Position numbers and translations under genes: made by a program. Below are positions 36,545-47,674 of a stretch of 64,000 bases of DNA, piece after piece. The notes below the pieces were generated by a model, which searched no databases, was not told the DNA's origin, and saw only the letters and a list, made by a program, of their open reading frames with translations. Within the stretch, counting starts at the first letter, position 1; each line of letters opens with the position of its first letter. The stretch is from Archegozetes longisetosus (taxonomy: Eukaryota > Arthropoda > Arachnida > Sarcoptiformes > Trhypochthoniidae): assembly GCA_018873245.2 (NCBI GenBank), contig JAEMBT020000009.1, forward strand, positions 17,949,794-18,013,793. Reading direction: 5' to 3'.

Positions 36545-39500
36545 TCAACAAAAATACATTTTTGACTTGAATTCTGGATCGATATTGATTTTAGAGATGA
36601 GATCACTTCCTTCTCCTCTGTGGCGATGCGATTCCGCCGAATATGAAGAAGCCATGGATCCGCTGTCAGATTCGTCACACTGTTTGTATCCAATGATATG
36701 TCTTTGAGCCCTATAGGCAGCCAGATGTGCATAAGCGACGGGTGCGGGATACGAAATACTACGAGTACAACGAGCGTAGATATGCGTCAAACTGAATGTC
36801 AGTTGTTGTAATTGATCGGCACTTAAGTTATTGTCATCCCATAGAACGAAGTAATGGGTCGGACGACTTGTCCCTTGAATGCCTTCGTGTGAACACAAAA
36901 AGTAGTCGAAATGAGTCTTTGAGACCACGTCTGTATCGACAACAAGTCCAGGCGGAATGTTCTTTCCACGGCCGACGCCTTCAGACAAATTCATTGGAAA
37001 GAATCTGAGACGAATAAAACGATTACAAACTGAGTAGAAATCAAATAAAATCAACGCTAAACCTGGTATGATGTCTCTTTTGAACGACAATATAAGTAAG
37101 CTTTGGTTCGTAACCATCTCTTTCTTTGCTGAAGGTTTGCGACAGTCCTTTGATTTCCTGCTGAAGAGCTGCATTGAACTGGCCTTCACTGACACCATCT
37201 CTATAAATGACGATCTGTTCAGGAAGTATTCCATTGTTGCGTTTGGTGTACTCTCGGAGTAAGTCTAACATCATTTCCTGCAACTCTCCAGTTATCTCTT
37301 GTGGCTTCTGTTGGAAACGAGTTGTCGCAAAATATCTGACATAAGTGTCATCAAAACTTGCGACACACGCGGACACACTCTTTGAGATATGATCACCAAC
37401 TCCAGGATGTGAAGAGTCGACGCCTACAATCATTGTCCTCTTGCGAAGCAATTCAATGTCTTTGAGAACTGCATTAACGCCACCAAGTTTTGTATTGATC
37501 TTAAGCATAATGTTCTGCATCATCGGTGCTCTTATCATAAAAAGTTAAATAAACCAATAAAAAGTGTAGAAGAATTGAAAGAATACCTTAAGTTACTGAT
37601 ATTCGACTCTTTGATACATTGCGTGACAATTCTGTGATCAACGTCTCCGCACTTCTTAATCGATTCGTACAAATATTGAAAACGAGGACAAACAATGAAT
37701 ACAATCATTTGCAACTTTCCGCTGGTCTCTGAGATCGCTCTCTTGAACACTCTTCCGATGGTTTCAGGTCCATACGCCTTGACCGTAGCCTTGACATGAG
37801 CCGGCACAACATGCATTCCCAACTTAGTTCCTGCTCTCATAATCTCTTGTTCCAAAATATCCATTTTTCGTTTGTCAAATGGATCGAAAGCTACAATAAC
37901 CCAGTGTTCGAGACTTGCGGGTCTGAACAACTGTTCATTCCTGACATCCCATTTGCCATCAAATGGTTTTAGAGTCCTGTTCATCCCATAGTTAATAACT
38001 GGTGGCATCAAAACTCTTCCGTCAATCTTGAGAGGAGTACTGCTGGCGATGAATGAAATTCCGAATTCTTTCATATATGGCTTCGAGGTATTGATTGTAC
38101 TTTTGACTGACTCTTTGATGAATTCAAGTCTATCGTTTGGAGTCTGTGATGCTGAAGCGCGAATCATTTGCGCTACTTGGTCAGCAGTCAGGTTTTTACG
38201 CACGTGTTGATCTGGCACCAGTTCGCACACGTCGAGTGGCAGGTAGTTCGGATTCCTATAGACACCAATCAAACAATTTATTGAAAAGTTGCTTAATTTT
38301 AATAATGGTTTAATACTTAGTCGATCCAACCATAACACATGGCAAATGAGCGAAGTTTAACTTTACGTTTGGATAATACTTCTCGAAGAACTGAACGACT
38401 GTCATCATTCCTAAACTTATCTCTTTTCCTAATACCGTAAAAATAATATAATGAATAGTTCGAACAAGATGTTTGAATTAATGTTTCAGTTACCTCTTGG
38501 ATCTGTTTTCTTGCACTCGAATTGAACATTCTTAGCCGCCTCTTGAGTAATACCAATCACTTTATACTTTCTCTTATAAGTCAAATGTCTGACTTGAATT
38601 AGAACTCCGATCAATTCTTTCTTAATTCTATTTCTATCTGAATCGGTAAACTCTTTTAAGCTCATGAACTGATCTCTTTTCATGTTCAATAATTTTGCAA
38701 TAAAACGGGGCAAAAATCCACTTTCGTATAAAGCAGTGGTAGTTCTGTCGACCACGAGGTTAACGCCTCTATTAATGCATTCGATACCATAATTAAAGTT
38801 CAAATAAAATAAGTAGAAAATCAAAGATTCGAACAATTGAATACAAACCCAATGCTAGGCCTGACAGACTGGAAGTATCCATAAGCCAATTGACGACCGC
38901 CTCCGATGTCTTGTCTCTGATCACCAGCTTCAGTATAAGTTGCGTACAAGGAGTTAGCAATCGGTATCTTATAAAGAGTAGGTCCATGTCTTAAGATTAT
39001 GTTCAACACTTGAATAGCATCCGAAGGAATGGTTTCTATGCGACCCTCAAAATACATCTTAAGAGAATTCATATCAATAACAGAAGCGAACTTAATATTG
39101 AGCGCGTATTTCACTTGGCGACCGTCTTCGTTCACTTCAACTATGATACGACCGACTGCTTTCTGGTCAAGGCCAGTCCCCACCGAATACTTGTCTAAAT
39201 CCAATTGTTTTGTTGTATACATATTCTTCTGGCCATCATATACGGGAAGAACGCCATCGAAGAGCATATTAGCTCCCGAATAATGCTTAATCGCTTCTTC
39301 AACAACGATTCGATAAATCTTATTATTAAGCTTTCTGAACCTCTTTAGGGTGCTCTTTTCGTTCGAACTATCGATTGCTAATTGACTCAAAGCCCAGACC
39401 TGCTCGTCACTATTCGTGCCGCTAATGAGTCGCATCGGTTCCATATCGATGTCGTAGTGATAAACCATAAGACTTGATGTGTATCTGAGAGGGAAGTGAT

Positions 39501-39636
39501 TGGCAAAGATCGCAATGTTCTTGCCATTAATGCCTCGATTGGGTCTCAAAGCAAACAATGGCTTATTTGTGGAAAAATCACTTGTCGATGACTTCGATCG
39601 ACTCGTCAACTCGTCCGTCTCACTGTTTGACGACAT
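36545..39636 (-). CDS. Argonaute protein (AGO clade), catalytic residues intact
   Basis: Small-RNA-guided effector of RNA silencing. Six exons: 39636-38849, 38768-38494, 38428-38317, 38255-37587, 37530-37063 and 37004-36545, giving 923 aa in frame. Seen in order: Ser/Thr-rich start, N and linker domains (exon 1, YFQSVRPSIG at its end), PAZ (exons 2-3, VQFFEKYYPNVKLNFAHLPC), MID (exon 4, YESIKK...TQCIKESN, with the 5'-phosphate-binding Tyr/Lys/Gln; the basic LKINTKLGG opens exon 5) and PIWI. The slicer tetrad appears complete: Asp653 (VGVDSSHP), Glu693 (KPQEIT), Asp726 (YRDGVSEGQF) and His864 (YAHLAAYRA). SHEGIQGTSRPTHY and the terminal MYFC place it in the AGO, not PIWI, clade. Whether it serves the miRNA or siRNA pathway cannot be told from sequence alone. 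Confidence 0.94.
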
Positions 39637-40686
39637 ATTTGTCAAAAATCTTATTATACTAAGTATTTACTAATTAACCACTAAAACTAATCAATTATTT
39701 AATTAAAGAAATTTCAAAAATATTTGGTTAGCGTTTGATGGGTTTGACTGAGTTTTTGCTAATTACAAAGTGATTAAGTGCCTGATCTGATGATCACTTG
39801 TAAGCTATAACGCAATGTGTTATGAGCTATGACACATTCGTCTTCTACGTAATGTAAGTTAACAAACAATTATTACAAATAGCTAAAATTGGCGTGATAT
39901 CAGTGACGGCTATTTTTTTTATAAACCCTATAAAACTAATTCATCCAAATTCTGCTCATTTTTAGTCAACTTTGAAACTTTATGGATATTTTTAATGTAT
40001 TTTGTCTTATGTAATTGGATTCAATCAAATAAGCTATTTTTGATTAGCATTTGTTTGGGAAAAAACCAAAACTCAACATTAATGAGTGGCGGAACCAATT
40101 GTTTTTAGTTTTCTATTTGAAACTCTAACTTTTAAGGTACCAAATGGAACAGTTTTACAACTATTTTATAAATCAAATTTCTTAGTATTAATTCAGGTTT
40201 TTTTGTCATTTAATTGTTTTAAATGAACTTTTCTATGACTAGCTCTGCTCCGCCACTGGGTGTTTAAATACCTCACATTAGGCTTTAAAGAAAGTTTAAA
40301 AGACTCTCATTGTAAAGAAGTCTTACAGTTATGTCTGAAAGTATTATAGAGAAAGCATAATCTCATTATAAAAGCCGAGCTTTGCTTCAGTTTACTTTTC
40401 TATTTGACCTTAAGTTTATATCGGATTTCTAGAATTAGCTTAAACTCAAACTTGGATTGTACTCGATATAACACAAAATTGAACACGAGGAAGTGATTTC
40501 TGCTAAACGATAAATTACTTTATAAACACCTGAATCGACCACCTTCTCGATCAAGTCTTTCTTAAAGGTTTTCACTTATAACTTTCAATGGACTGAAAAC
40601 GCATTAAGTTTTCTCTCTTTAAAGTTTGTTTAGTTTAAAAGTTTTTCAATTCATTTTTCCACTAAAGCCTTTGTTCCCCATTAGTT
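39637..40686. other. Intergenic between divergent Argonaute and secreted-protein genes
   Basis: Contains the promoters of both divergent genes. AT-rich. A stretch at 40085-40260 (GGCGG, GGTACCAAATGG, CTCCGCCACTGGG) shares words with 20960 and 34600 and may be remnants of one LTR family. Nothing else seen. Confidence 0.4.
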
Positions 40687-41517
40687 ATGAAACCTTTACT
40701 GATATTTTCCTTATCATTAATAACTTTCATATACTGTTTAATAATATCGTTATATTCAGTTGATTGTGAATCAACTGGTCGTAGAAGACAGGGTCGAACT
40801 ATTTTCCACGAAGATCAAGATGTTCTGGTCATTTTGATGATCGTATTTCCCTATTATTTTCCACTTTGGGAACGATTTGTCAACACTACGACAAACTTTG
40901 GAGTCGAGGCGGCAATCGCTGAGTTTCCGAACATTCCAGAAGAAGGTCTTCCGAGTTGTGGTGTTCTTTGCAGGAAAAAGAGATCATCAGCCCGTATGGA
41001 ATCGGCACGTTTTGTTAATATGGACGAACAGATTGTTTATTTTATAATCGAATTGATTGCCGCATATTCGGTTCCTTTAATCCCAAATCCTTATGCAGAA
41101 GATAATAAGAGTACATTTCCTCTGAAGTTCGCTGCAAGAGATCAAGATTCAAATAGTGGCTCGCGAAGACGACAAAGAAATCTTTGTATCAGAAATGATA
41201 ATCAACGATATTTTCACTCTTCTCGTAATATTAAAGAGAATTGCTTTAAAAATGGAGAAAATAGTTATGAATTAAGTGCTTATGAGACGGCATTCATTGA
41301 TGATAAGGGTCAATCGACTCTTCAACTCAATCCATCAACTATCATATCAGCAGTTAGTTGTCATTTCGTATACTGGTTTCTCCAGAACAAAGTCAATTTG
41401 ATGGTCAGAAACATTGTTTTTAATGCTATAAAAACTTTATGCAATAATTCATATCTTATAAGTATATCAGTTTTTGCAAAATTCTGTAATTGTTTAAAGC
41501 TTCAGAAAATGATTTAA
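40687..41517 (+). CDS. Putative secreted protein with multibasic cleavage sites, family unrecognised
   Basis: 276 aa in one exon, starting at ATG in GTTATGAAACC. Residues 1-27 form a signal peptide or membrane anchor (LLIFSLSLITFIYCLIISLYS). Basic sites follow: GRRRQGR (~31-37), RKKRSS (~97-102, furin type) and SRRRQR (~159-164). NTT and NKS are possible glycosylation sites. Cys residues are sparse (SCGVLC before the furin site, then several single ones). The pattern resembles a processed precursor, e.g. a peptide hormone or secreted effector, but I do not recognise any mature product. The C-terminal third is hydrophobic and Asn-rich and could be read-through into an intron, since a donor-like site may truncate it. 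Confidence 0.55.
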   Translation: MKPLLIFSLSLITFIYCLIISLYSVDCESTGRRRQGRTIFHEDQDVLVILMIVFPYYFPLWERFVNTTTNFGVEAAIAEFPNIPEEGLPSCGVLCRKKRSSARMESARFVNMDEQIVYFIIELIAAYSVPLIPNPYAEDNKSTFPLKFAARDQDSNSGSRRRQRNLCIRNDNQRYFHSSRNIKENCFKNGENSYELSAYETAFIDDKGQSTLQLNPSTIISAVSCHFVYWFLQNKVNLMVRNIVFNAIKTLCNNSYLISISVFAKFCNCLKLQKMI

Positions 41518-43963
41518 CAAATAACTTATTTTAAAATTACTCTAAAGTTTAACTTTGAAAAGTTCATGTTTGACCAAATTATGCAAAATGAATAAACATG
41601 AAACGTCGAATATAGTTCGGGTTCGTGTTTATCAGTTTTAACCGACAACAGTTGATTTGAGGTTTGACTCATTCGGTCGAACCCGTTTTTAAAATGACTG
41701 ATAGAGCATTAGAACATCATAGTTATTTACATTTTTAACAATACTTAGTAATTCTATACTAAATTAAGAAAAATTATTAAATCTGTTTGAATGGCATCAC
41801 TAGTGATCACGATATTATTTTTGGATTCAGCTAAACATATGAAACAACTTTTTCGAAAAGTAATTTCTTAACTAAGTCTGAGCATTTTTTTTAACCTTTC
41901 AAGAATTTAGAGACCAAATCGTTATGGAAATATTTTGCTGGTTTTACCATAGAATCAGAAGAATCATCTTAACTACAAAATGCATACCGGTATACAACCA
42001 ATAAGTTTAACACTTTATCAAATTGTTCAAATGGCTTTCAATTCTATTCGGCAAACACTCAACTATAAAATATAAGATAAAAACCCAAACGTTTCGGTCA
42101 GTGCAGATCTTCAAGACTAAAAAATCAATTGAGTCAAAATTTACATAATTTCAATAACTTTAAGGCATCAATAGATACTCAAAAAATAATGATTGTTTTG
42201 TGCGCGCTTTTGTATTTTAAGTATTTGCATCAAATATATGGCTGAATTGCTCTTAATTTTTGTTATCAAATTGATTAACTTTTCTGTATTGTCGCATGTA
42301 ATCAATTTGAATACGAATCTTTGAAGAAAGCAGCGACTAATTAAATGCTCAAAACTTTGAAGGTTGATTATAGTGGTATTAAATAATTGTAAATGTATTT
42401 ATTCAAACCAATATTTATTAATTCTATTTCTTAGAAATGATGTTTATTTCACGTTTTCTAAAAGCATTTAAAGTTTTGTAAAATTTTATAACCAGAATAA
42501 CCAAGACGAATAATTTTAGGATTATTTTAATCGTTAGAAGATGCTATAGGTACTATAGAAGATAATAGTATGATAATAACTGCTGTGTGTTTATGATAAA
42601 AATGATTTACTCATTAATTTTGGTTTGTTTGCTAACTGTATAACTTGATAGCGCTGCGAGCCAGCAACGCTTATCCAACTTAATGATAAGAAAAGTGAGT
42701 TTATTCGTTTCATTCAAATGTTATCTCTATAAGACGACGCTATTCTTAAGTAGCTTTTTCGGGATAGCAGCTCAATTCCTTTATTAGTTGAAGAGGATGA
42801 TAGGATAATAAGACTGGAATCGAATGAAATGTGTCTTAAGAACACTGTATCTACGCTTAAATTTGCTATTTTTACCTACATGTGCCGCGCTAGTATGAGG
42901 TTCGGTTCGCCTTTAAGGGCCTATTTACACGATTCAATTTATGTAGAATTCAAAACTTGAATTCTATTGTCATAAATTCAATTTCTATTTACACATAAAT
43001 AATAATATTGAATTAGTCAATAAATTTGATCCAATCAAATTATCTTAAAAATTTAAACAAAAATGCGTAGCATATTTTTAAATACAATGCATTCTGTAAT
43101 TGGTTAATGAATTCAAGTTCTGTTAAACATCGTTCAACTTTTCTGACACCTTCAATTCAATAACAGTTGAGGCAATTTATATATGCACATTATTCAATTG
43201 GTTTGAATTGAAGTGTTCAAGTCACTTCAATTCTACATAAATTGAATCGTGTAAATAGACTCTAACGCTCTCATATTGAACACTAGAAAGTGACAGCAAC
43301 AATATGACTCTTCAACCTTTAACATAAAAGTAATCAAAGCTTAAATTAAGATTTATAAACCAATTAGCTCTTAATGGCTATTAGTACAAAAGTTAAACAG
43401 AGACTTAGTAATTTCTAGACTGTTGGTTGGAATACAGTAGATCAAAAATATTTACACTAAGGTTGTATATAGGAATGAGTTTTTCAAGTAGTTTACTTCA
43501 GAAATATTTGAAATACCTGAACCTCTCTATCTTGAACACGCAGTTAAAGTCTTTTTATAAAGGCATTAATAAATTCATAAGAAACTAGGGTCTATTTTTA
43601 ATCTTTTTTTGAAGTGAACTACTTGACAAATATCATTCATATACCAAGTGTGGAAGACGTAGAAACAGTTATCATATAGTTTATAAATTAAATGTTTTTT
43701 CCAAACCGTGATATTCCTTGTAATGTGTTTTTGAGAAAATCGAGAAAATGTGAATGTAAACATATATATTTATGATAATAAAATCAAACTTTGAGTGCAG
43801 TTCTCTATGGGGTTTGAGCCTTTTTCGGTCTAAATAACATTTTTATTGAATTCCCGACCCGAAAATACATAGTAGTAAGAGTTTATCGCAATTTCCAAAA
43901 TTGTCATTCACACGGTTTGGAAAAACACTTCAAATAGTAGTTAGAAAGTAGATTAACTCATTT
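41518..43963. other. Intergenic region with PIF/Harbinger-like MITE
   Basis: No credible gene. Contains a G/C-rich inverted scrap (41620-41695) related to the blocks at 8.3-8.8 kb, and the MITE at 42917-43262. The rest is AT-rich without recognisable structure. Confidence 0.5.
42917..43262. mobile_element. PIF/Harbinger-like MITE, TAA target duplication
   Basis: 346 bp. Ends GGGCCTATTTACACGATTCA (left) and GAGTCTATTTACACGATTCA (right, reverse complement), both continuing ATTTATGTAGAATT. Flanked by TAA at 42914-42916 and 43263-43265. The 3-bp TWA duplication and GGGCCT(A/G)TTTAnAC start are typical of PIF/Harbinger elements. No transposase. Confidence 0.8.
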
Positions 43964-44372
43964 CGGTTATACTTGCATTTAGCTGCCGTCTCCGATCTCG
44001 ATGAAAGTGACATATCTTATGTATTTTGGGCTCCTGAATTGAATGGTTTTGGTCCCATGTTGCGACGACAAACCATTTCTGAGATATAGCATAAAAACCT
44101 AACCTAACCGAATGTGACATTCTATGATGACCAGCCAATTAAGAGACACAACCGAAAGTGTATTAGGTATAAATAGATGTATTTTAGTAACATCATCATA
44201 TCCCAGTCGGCTTGGCGTAGTGGTTAGGTTAGGTTTGGTTGGATTTTTTTATATATCTTAGAAACGGTCTGTCTTCGCAACTTCGGACCTATACTATTCG
44301 ATTTTTTAGCCTAAAATATATATAATGTTATTTTCATTGAGATCGGGGGCGGAAGCTAAATGGAAGTACCCC
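43964..44372. mobile_element. MITE family B, copy 2
   Basis: 409 bp, same ends and interior as 23566-24016 but with the GGTTAGG-type array reduced to a few units (44222-44245). Flanked by ACTCATTT (43956-43963) and CCTCATTT (44373-44380), an 8-bp duplication with one mismatch. It lies just beyond the 3' end of the minus-strand small heat-shock gene. Confidence 0.85.
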
Positions 44373-44643
44373 CCTCATTTAAATTTATATTTTATCGAAT
44401 ATAATCATTTGAATTTTCAACCCAATTTTATAATTTGAAAAAAACGCTATCTATTATAAGGTATAAGAACTTTATTTCAATTAAATTAAAGCTTTACAGT
44501 TTACTTATAAATATTTTAAGACTAATTACATAAAAATGATTGATACAGGTTAAGAAAATTAACCATAACAGGTCAACGAGCAGATTCATCACAAATTATT
44601 TGAATCTAATCATAAGATATTTCTAAATCTTACGATCAGTTCT

Positions 44644-45144
44644 TTACTTTTGTTCCTGACTTTCAATGGCCTGTCTCGTTTCATGCGACACAGCGATCGG
44701 AACCACTCTCTCGTTTTCTTTCAACGGTTCCAATGGTTTCTTTGGCGCTTCGATTGTGAGGACACCATTCGAGTTAAGAGAAGAGATCACTTCTTGTGCT
44801 TCACATCCCTCTGGAAGTGCATATCTTCGAGTGAACTCTCGACTAATCCATCCGTGTTTATCCATCTTTTCTTCGTGTTTGCCATGAATTACTACATTGT
44901 TGTCGACTGTTTTGACTGTAATCTCTTCAGGTTTGAAATGACTGCAATCGAGTCTGACTTCAAACTTGTTTGGATCGTTTACAACCGAAGACGTACCGCT
45001 TTTCTGACTCAATTGTCCTCGAAGAGTACTGAGCGCAGGTGATGGTACCAAGATATCACTGAAATCATCAAAACCAAAGAGTTGAGGCCAATCCCAAACA
45101 TCCCAATAGTTTCGCCTTCGAGGAAAGAATTGCAACAAATCCAT
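44644..45144 (-). CDS. Small heat-shock protein (alpha-crystallin family)
   Basis: ATP-independent chaperone that holds unfolding proteins. 166 aa, no intron. The N-terminus has the motif NYWDVWDWPQ. The alpha-crystallin domain covers about residues 55-135 (FEVRLDCSHFKPEEITVKTV, then GKHEEKMDKHGWISREFTRRY and a GVLTIEAPKK strand). A short tail ending QEQK has VVPIAV as its I/V-x-I/V-like element. Its alpha-crystallin domain differs from that of the + strand neighbour at only a handful of positions, while the N-terminal regions differ in length and sequence. A TATA-like TATATAAGG (minus strand, 45281-45288) lies ~140 bp upstream, with an imperfect GAA/TTC cluster (CATTCTCTCGAGAGTTCTAG on the minus strand) at ~45316-45336. 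AATAAA for this strand at 44471-44476. Confidence 0.92.
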   Translation of the reverse strand: MDLLQFFPRRRNYWDVWDWPQLFGFDDFSDILVPSPALSTLRGQLSQKSGTSSVVNDPNKFEVRLDCSHFKPEEITVKTVDNNVVIHGKHEEKMDKHGWISREFTRRYALPEGCEAQEVISSLNSNGVLTIEAPKKPLEPLKENERVVPIAVSHETRQAIESQEQK

Positions 45145-46130
45145 AGTTGAATAAATTATGACTTACTAATCAAACTTAAAATTGAAGTCAACAAGTGAGT
45201 GAAGGTTAAGAGCAGATTTGTTCGTCTGTTATCTTTATTGCCTTATAACTATGATATCCCAGACACAACAGACGCACGACCTTATATACCATTTGAAGCA
45301 TTGCAGTCAAAACACTAGAACTCTCGAGAGAATGTTTTTTATAATTCAATCAATAAAATTGCTCCTGCGCTATGTTATCAAACTTCTGGAAATACATTGT
45401 AAACAAGTTGTTAAAAAGCTATTTTAATCTGCAAAATATGAAAAAAATGTTTTTGTGACACTCTGAGTCACGTAAGCTCTACTGGTAATGCAATTTAATT
45501 AACTCGTATTAATACTCATATTTGAACTGGTATTCCAAATAGTATCCTAAACAGGCTAATGATCAGAACTAATTCTGAAACAGCTAACTCTAGATTTATA
45601 AGTTTAGATGTTTATCTGGGGAGACTCAATCCGAAAGTGAAAGTCAGAGGATTAGTTGATTGAAGGCTTGATGAGACCGTCGATCTTTGCTAAACTTGAC
45701 CCAAATTTGCATTTTATTTCAACTATGCTTATCGATGCTTGTCAACTGATATGAACACTAGAATGCTATTCATCACAACTTCCAATAGTTACTAAGCTAT
45801 TTTAGAGACAATTTGGAGCAAATGCTTAAGTATTTTGATCTTTTAGTTTGAGTTTGATTCATGATTGAAGTCTTTGTCAATATTGATAAGGTGCAATAGA
45901 TTGAACAATCAATTAGCAACCATACATTTTTGTTTTCATTCATTGTTATGAAGTTATTTTTAGAAATCACGATTTCGTAAACCAACCCTGAGTAAGCAAA
46001 ACAAGTATAATGAAAAATCTAGAAAACATAGCTGTCTAGACTCTTGTGCTATACGTGAGAGCAAAGGCGCACGCTCCATTGATTCACCGTATTAAACGAA
46101 CTGAACTGTCTCGACAACTCTAGAATTGAA

Positions 46131-46143
46131 TTCTAGAATTTTC
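46131..46143 (+). promoter_or_regulatory. Heat-shock element
   Basis: TTCTAGAATTTTC is a perfect three-module heat-shock element (TTC, GAA, TTC at 5-bp spacing), directly preceded by further GAA/TTC units from 46123. It sits 18 bp upstream of a TATA box and ~170 bp upstream of the start codon, the expected place for HSF binding. Confidence 0.85.
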
Positions 46144-46160
46144 GCTCTACGGTGCGAACT

Positions 46161-46168
46161 TATATAAA
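46161..46168 (+). promoter_or_regulatory. TATA box of the plus-strand small heat-shock gene
   Basis: TATATAAA, ~140 bp upstream of the ATG. Transcription should begin near 46190, leaving an A-rich leader of ~115 nt, as is usual for heat-shock mRNAs. Confidence 0.8.
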
Positions 46169-46309
46169 GTGGTGTCAGACGATACGCCGAACAATGCGAA
46201 TTACAAAGAGTTCTCAAATAAAGTTAAATAAAATCTTGCTCTTTAGCTATTTTGACTTTGTTGTCAGTATTTTCAGCTTAAGTAACTATCAGTGATTTCG
46301 CTTAAGACG

Positions 46310-46843
46310 ATGGCATTATTTAATTTTTTTCCTCATCGATGTGGAAGAAACTATTGGGATGTATGGGATTGGCCGCAATCCATATTCAATCAACACTTTG
46401 GACAAGACTTGGATGAATTTAGTGATCTGTTGGCACCATCGCTGACGTTGAGTATCCCTCGTCGACATCAATTGACATCTGCAAGAAGTGGTGCATCAGA
46501 AGTACGAAACGATCCAAACAAGTTCGAAGTCAGACTTGATTGCAGTCATTTCAAACCTGAAGAGATTACAGTCAAAACGGTGGATGACAACGTAGTAATC
46601 CATGGCAAACACGAAGAAAAGATGGATAAACACGGATGGATTAGTCGGGAGTTCACTCGAAGGTATGCACTTCCGGAGGGATGTGAGGCACAAAAAGTGA
46701 CTTCTTCTCTCAACTCGAGTGGTATCCTCACAATCGAAGCACCAAAGAAACCATTGGAACCGTTGAAAGAAAACGAGAGAGTGGTTCCGATCGCTGTGTC
46801 GCATGAAACCCGACAGGCCATTGAAAATAAGGAACAAAAGTGA
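46310..46843 (+). CDS. Small heat-shock protein (alpha-crystallin family)
   Basis: 177 aa, single exon, start chosen at ATGGCATTATTT (the open frame upstream has no better ATG). Same architecture as the minus-strand neighbour: NYWDVWDWPQ at about 14-23, a longer linker than its partner (SIFNQHFGQDLDEF), the alpha-crystallin domain about 66-146, and the same tail ending KEQK. A cytosolic chaperone. It has a clear heat-shock element and TATA box, so it is probably the strongly inducible member. AATAAA at 46974-46979. Confidence 0.93.
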   Translation: MALFNFFPHRCGRNYWDVWDWPQSIFNQHFGQDLDEFSDLLAPSLTLSIPRRHQLTSARSGASEVRNDPNKFEVRLDCSHFKPEEITVKTVDDNVVIHGKHEEKMDKHGWISREFTRRYALPEGCEAQKVTSSLNSSGILTIEAPKKPLEPLKENERVVPIAVSHETRQAIENKEQK

Positions 46844-47674
46844 ATGAAGTGATGCAAAACTGAGTCATTCTTCGATTGATTTCCATTTTTGATTACTGTA
46901 TGAATGTTTTAGTTCTGGTGATTCAACCTAACTTAACTTAATCCTATTATTGTAACCTAAACTGACTTTGAATAATAAAACTTTTCTTTTTAAAATGTAA
47001 AATATTGTGTACTTTGTTTGTAGTCTAGAACTTGATTTGAAGTATAAGACAATCATGCATTAGGAAAGTTAAGTATTGTGTAATTCAAAAGCCTGTGATC
47101 AACAATGCGTACATCAACTGAACTAGTTTTTAAGAATTAATACATAAATGATCTAATTAGATACATCATCTAAGTATTGAACACTTGATGTTCTGCGTAA
47201 ATTATAGTTTAATGCAATTGTTTACCCTCAGTTCAACAAAGTTGAAGTAATAGCTGGAAAATTGATCTGTTGTGTCATCTCAAAAAAATAAATTACTCTT
47301 CAGTTAACAACAGACATCTACATTAAACACATACTGTCTTAATGCCGACAAATGACAACACAATGACTGATTTGTTTATTTTTCTGTCATTAGGTGTGTA
47401 TAAAATTCAAAACAACTTAACACTCATTTCTAAATTTAGTACTCTTTGAAGTATAGGGCTGCTCTCATCTGTATATTGGATGCATAAAAAAGGTTAACAT
47501 TGTTGAGAGCCATCAAAGTTCAATAGTTTTATAAGTTTATAATATTTTGAATAAAATTTTGTAATAAATTTTTTCCTAATCTATACAAATATTTTCTAAA
47601 CAGTTTTAAATCTATTTGTGAAATATAAGTTTAGAGTTATGATGATCTAATAACATTAAATAAATCTATAATTA
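46844..47674. other. Intergenic, heat-shock gene to choline transporter
   Basis: Poly(A) signal at 46974. The remainder is AT-rich with no coding signal. The promoter of the next gene lies here. Confidence 0.5.

Larger units (their letters stand above)
45145..46309. other. Head-to-head intergenic region of the two small heat-shock genes
   Basis: Holds both promoters: minus-strand TATA at 45281-45288, plus-strand heat-shock element at 46131-46143 and TATA at 46161-46168. The middle (45450-46060) is AT-rich with no coding signal. Confidence 0.65.

Noticed and set aside
43575..43763. Minus-strand 62-codon ORF
   Set aside because: Aromatic and Lys-rich frame typical of random AT-rich DNA.
44650..45042. 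Long open frames antisense to the small heat-shock gene
   Set aside because: Mirror images of the conserved crystallin coding sequence; the same antisense frames appear opposite the second gene, so they reflect codon bias, not a gene.
46496..46857. Two antisense frames opposite the plus-strand heat-shock gene
   Set aside because: Same reason: shadow of a strongly conserved coding sequence.
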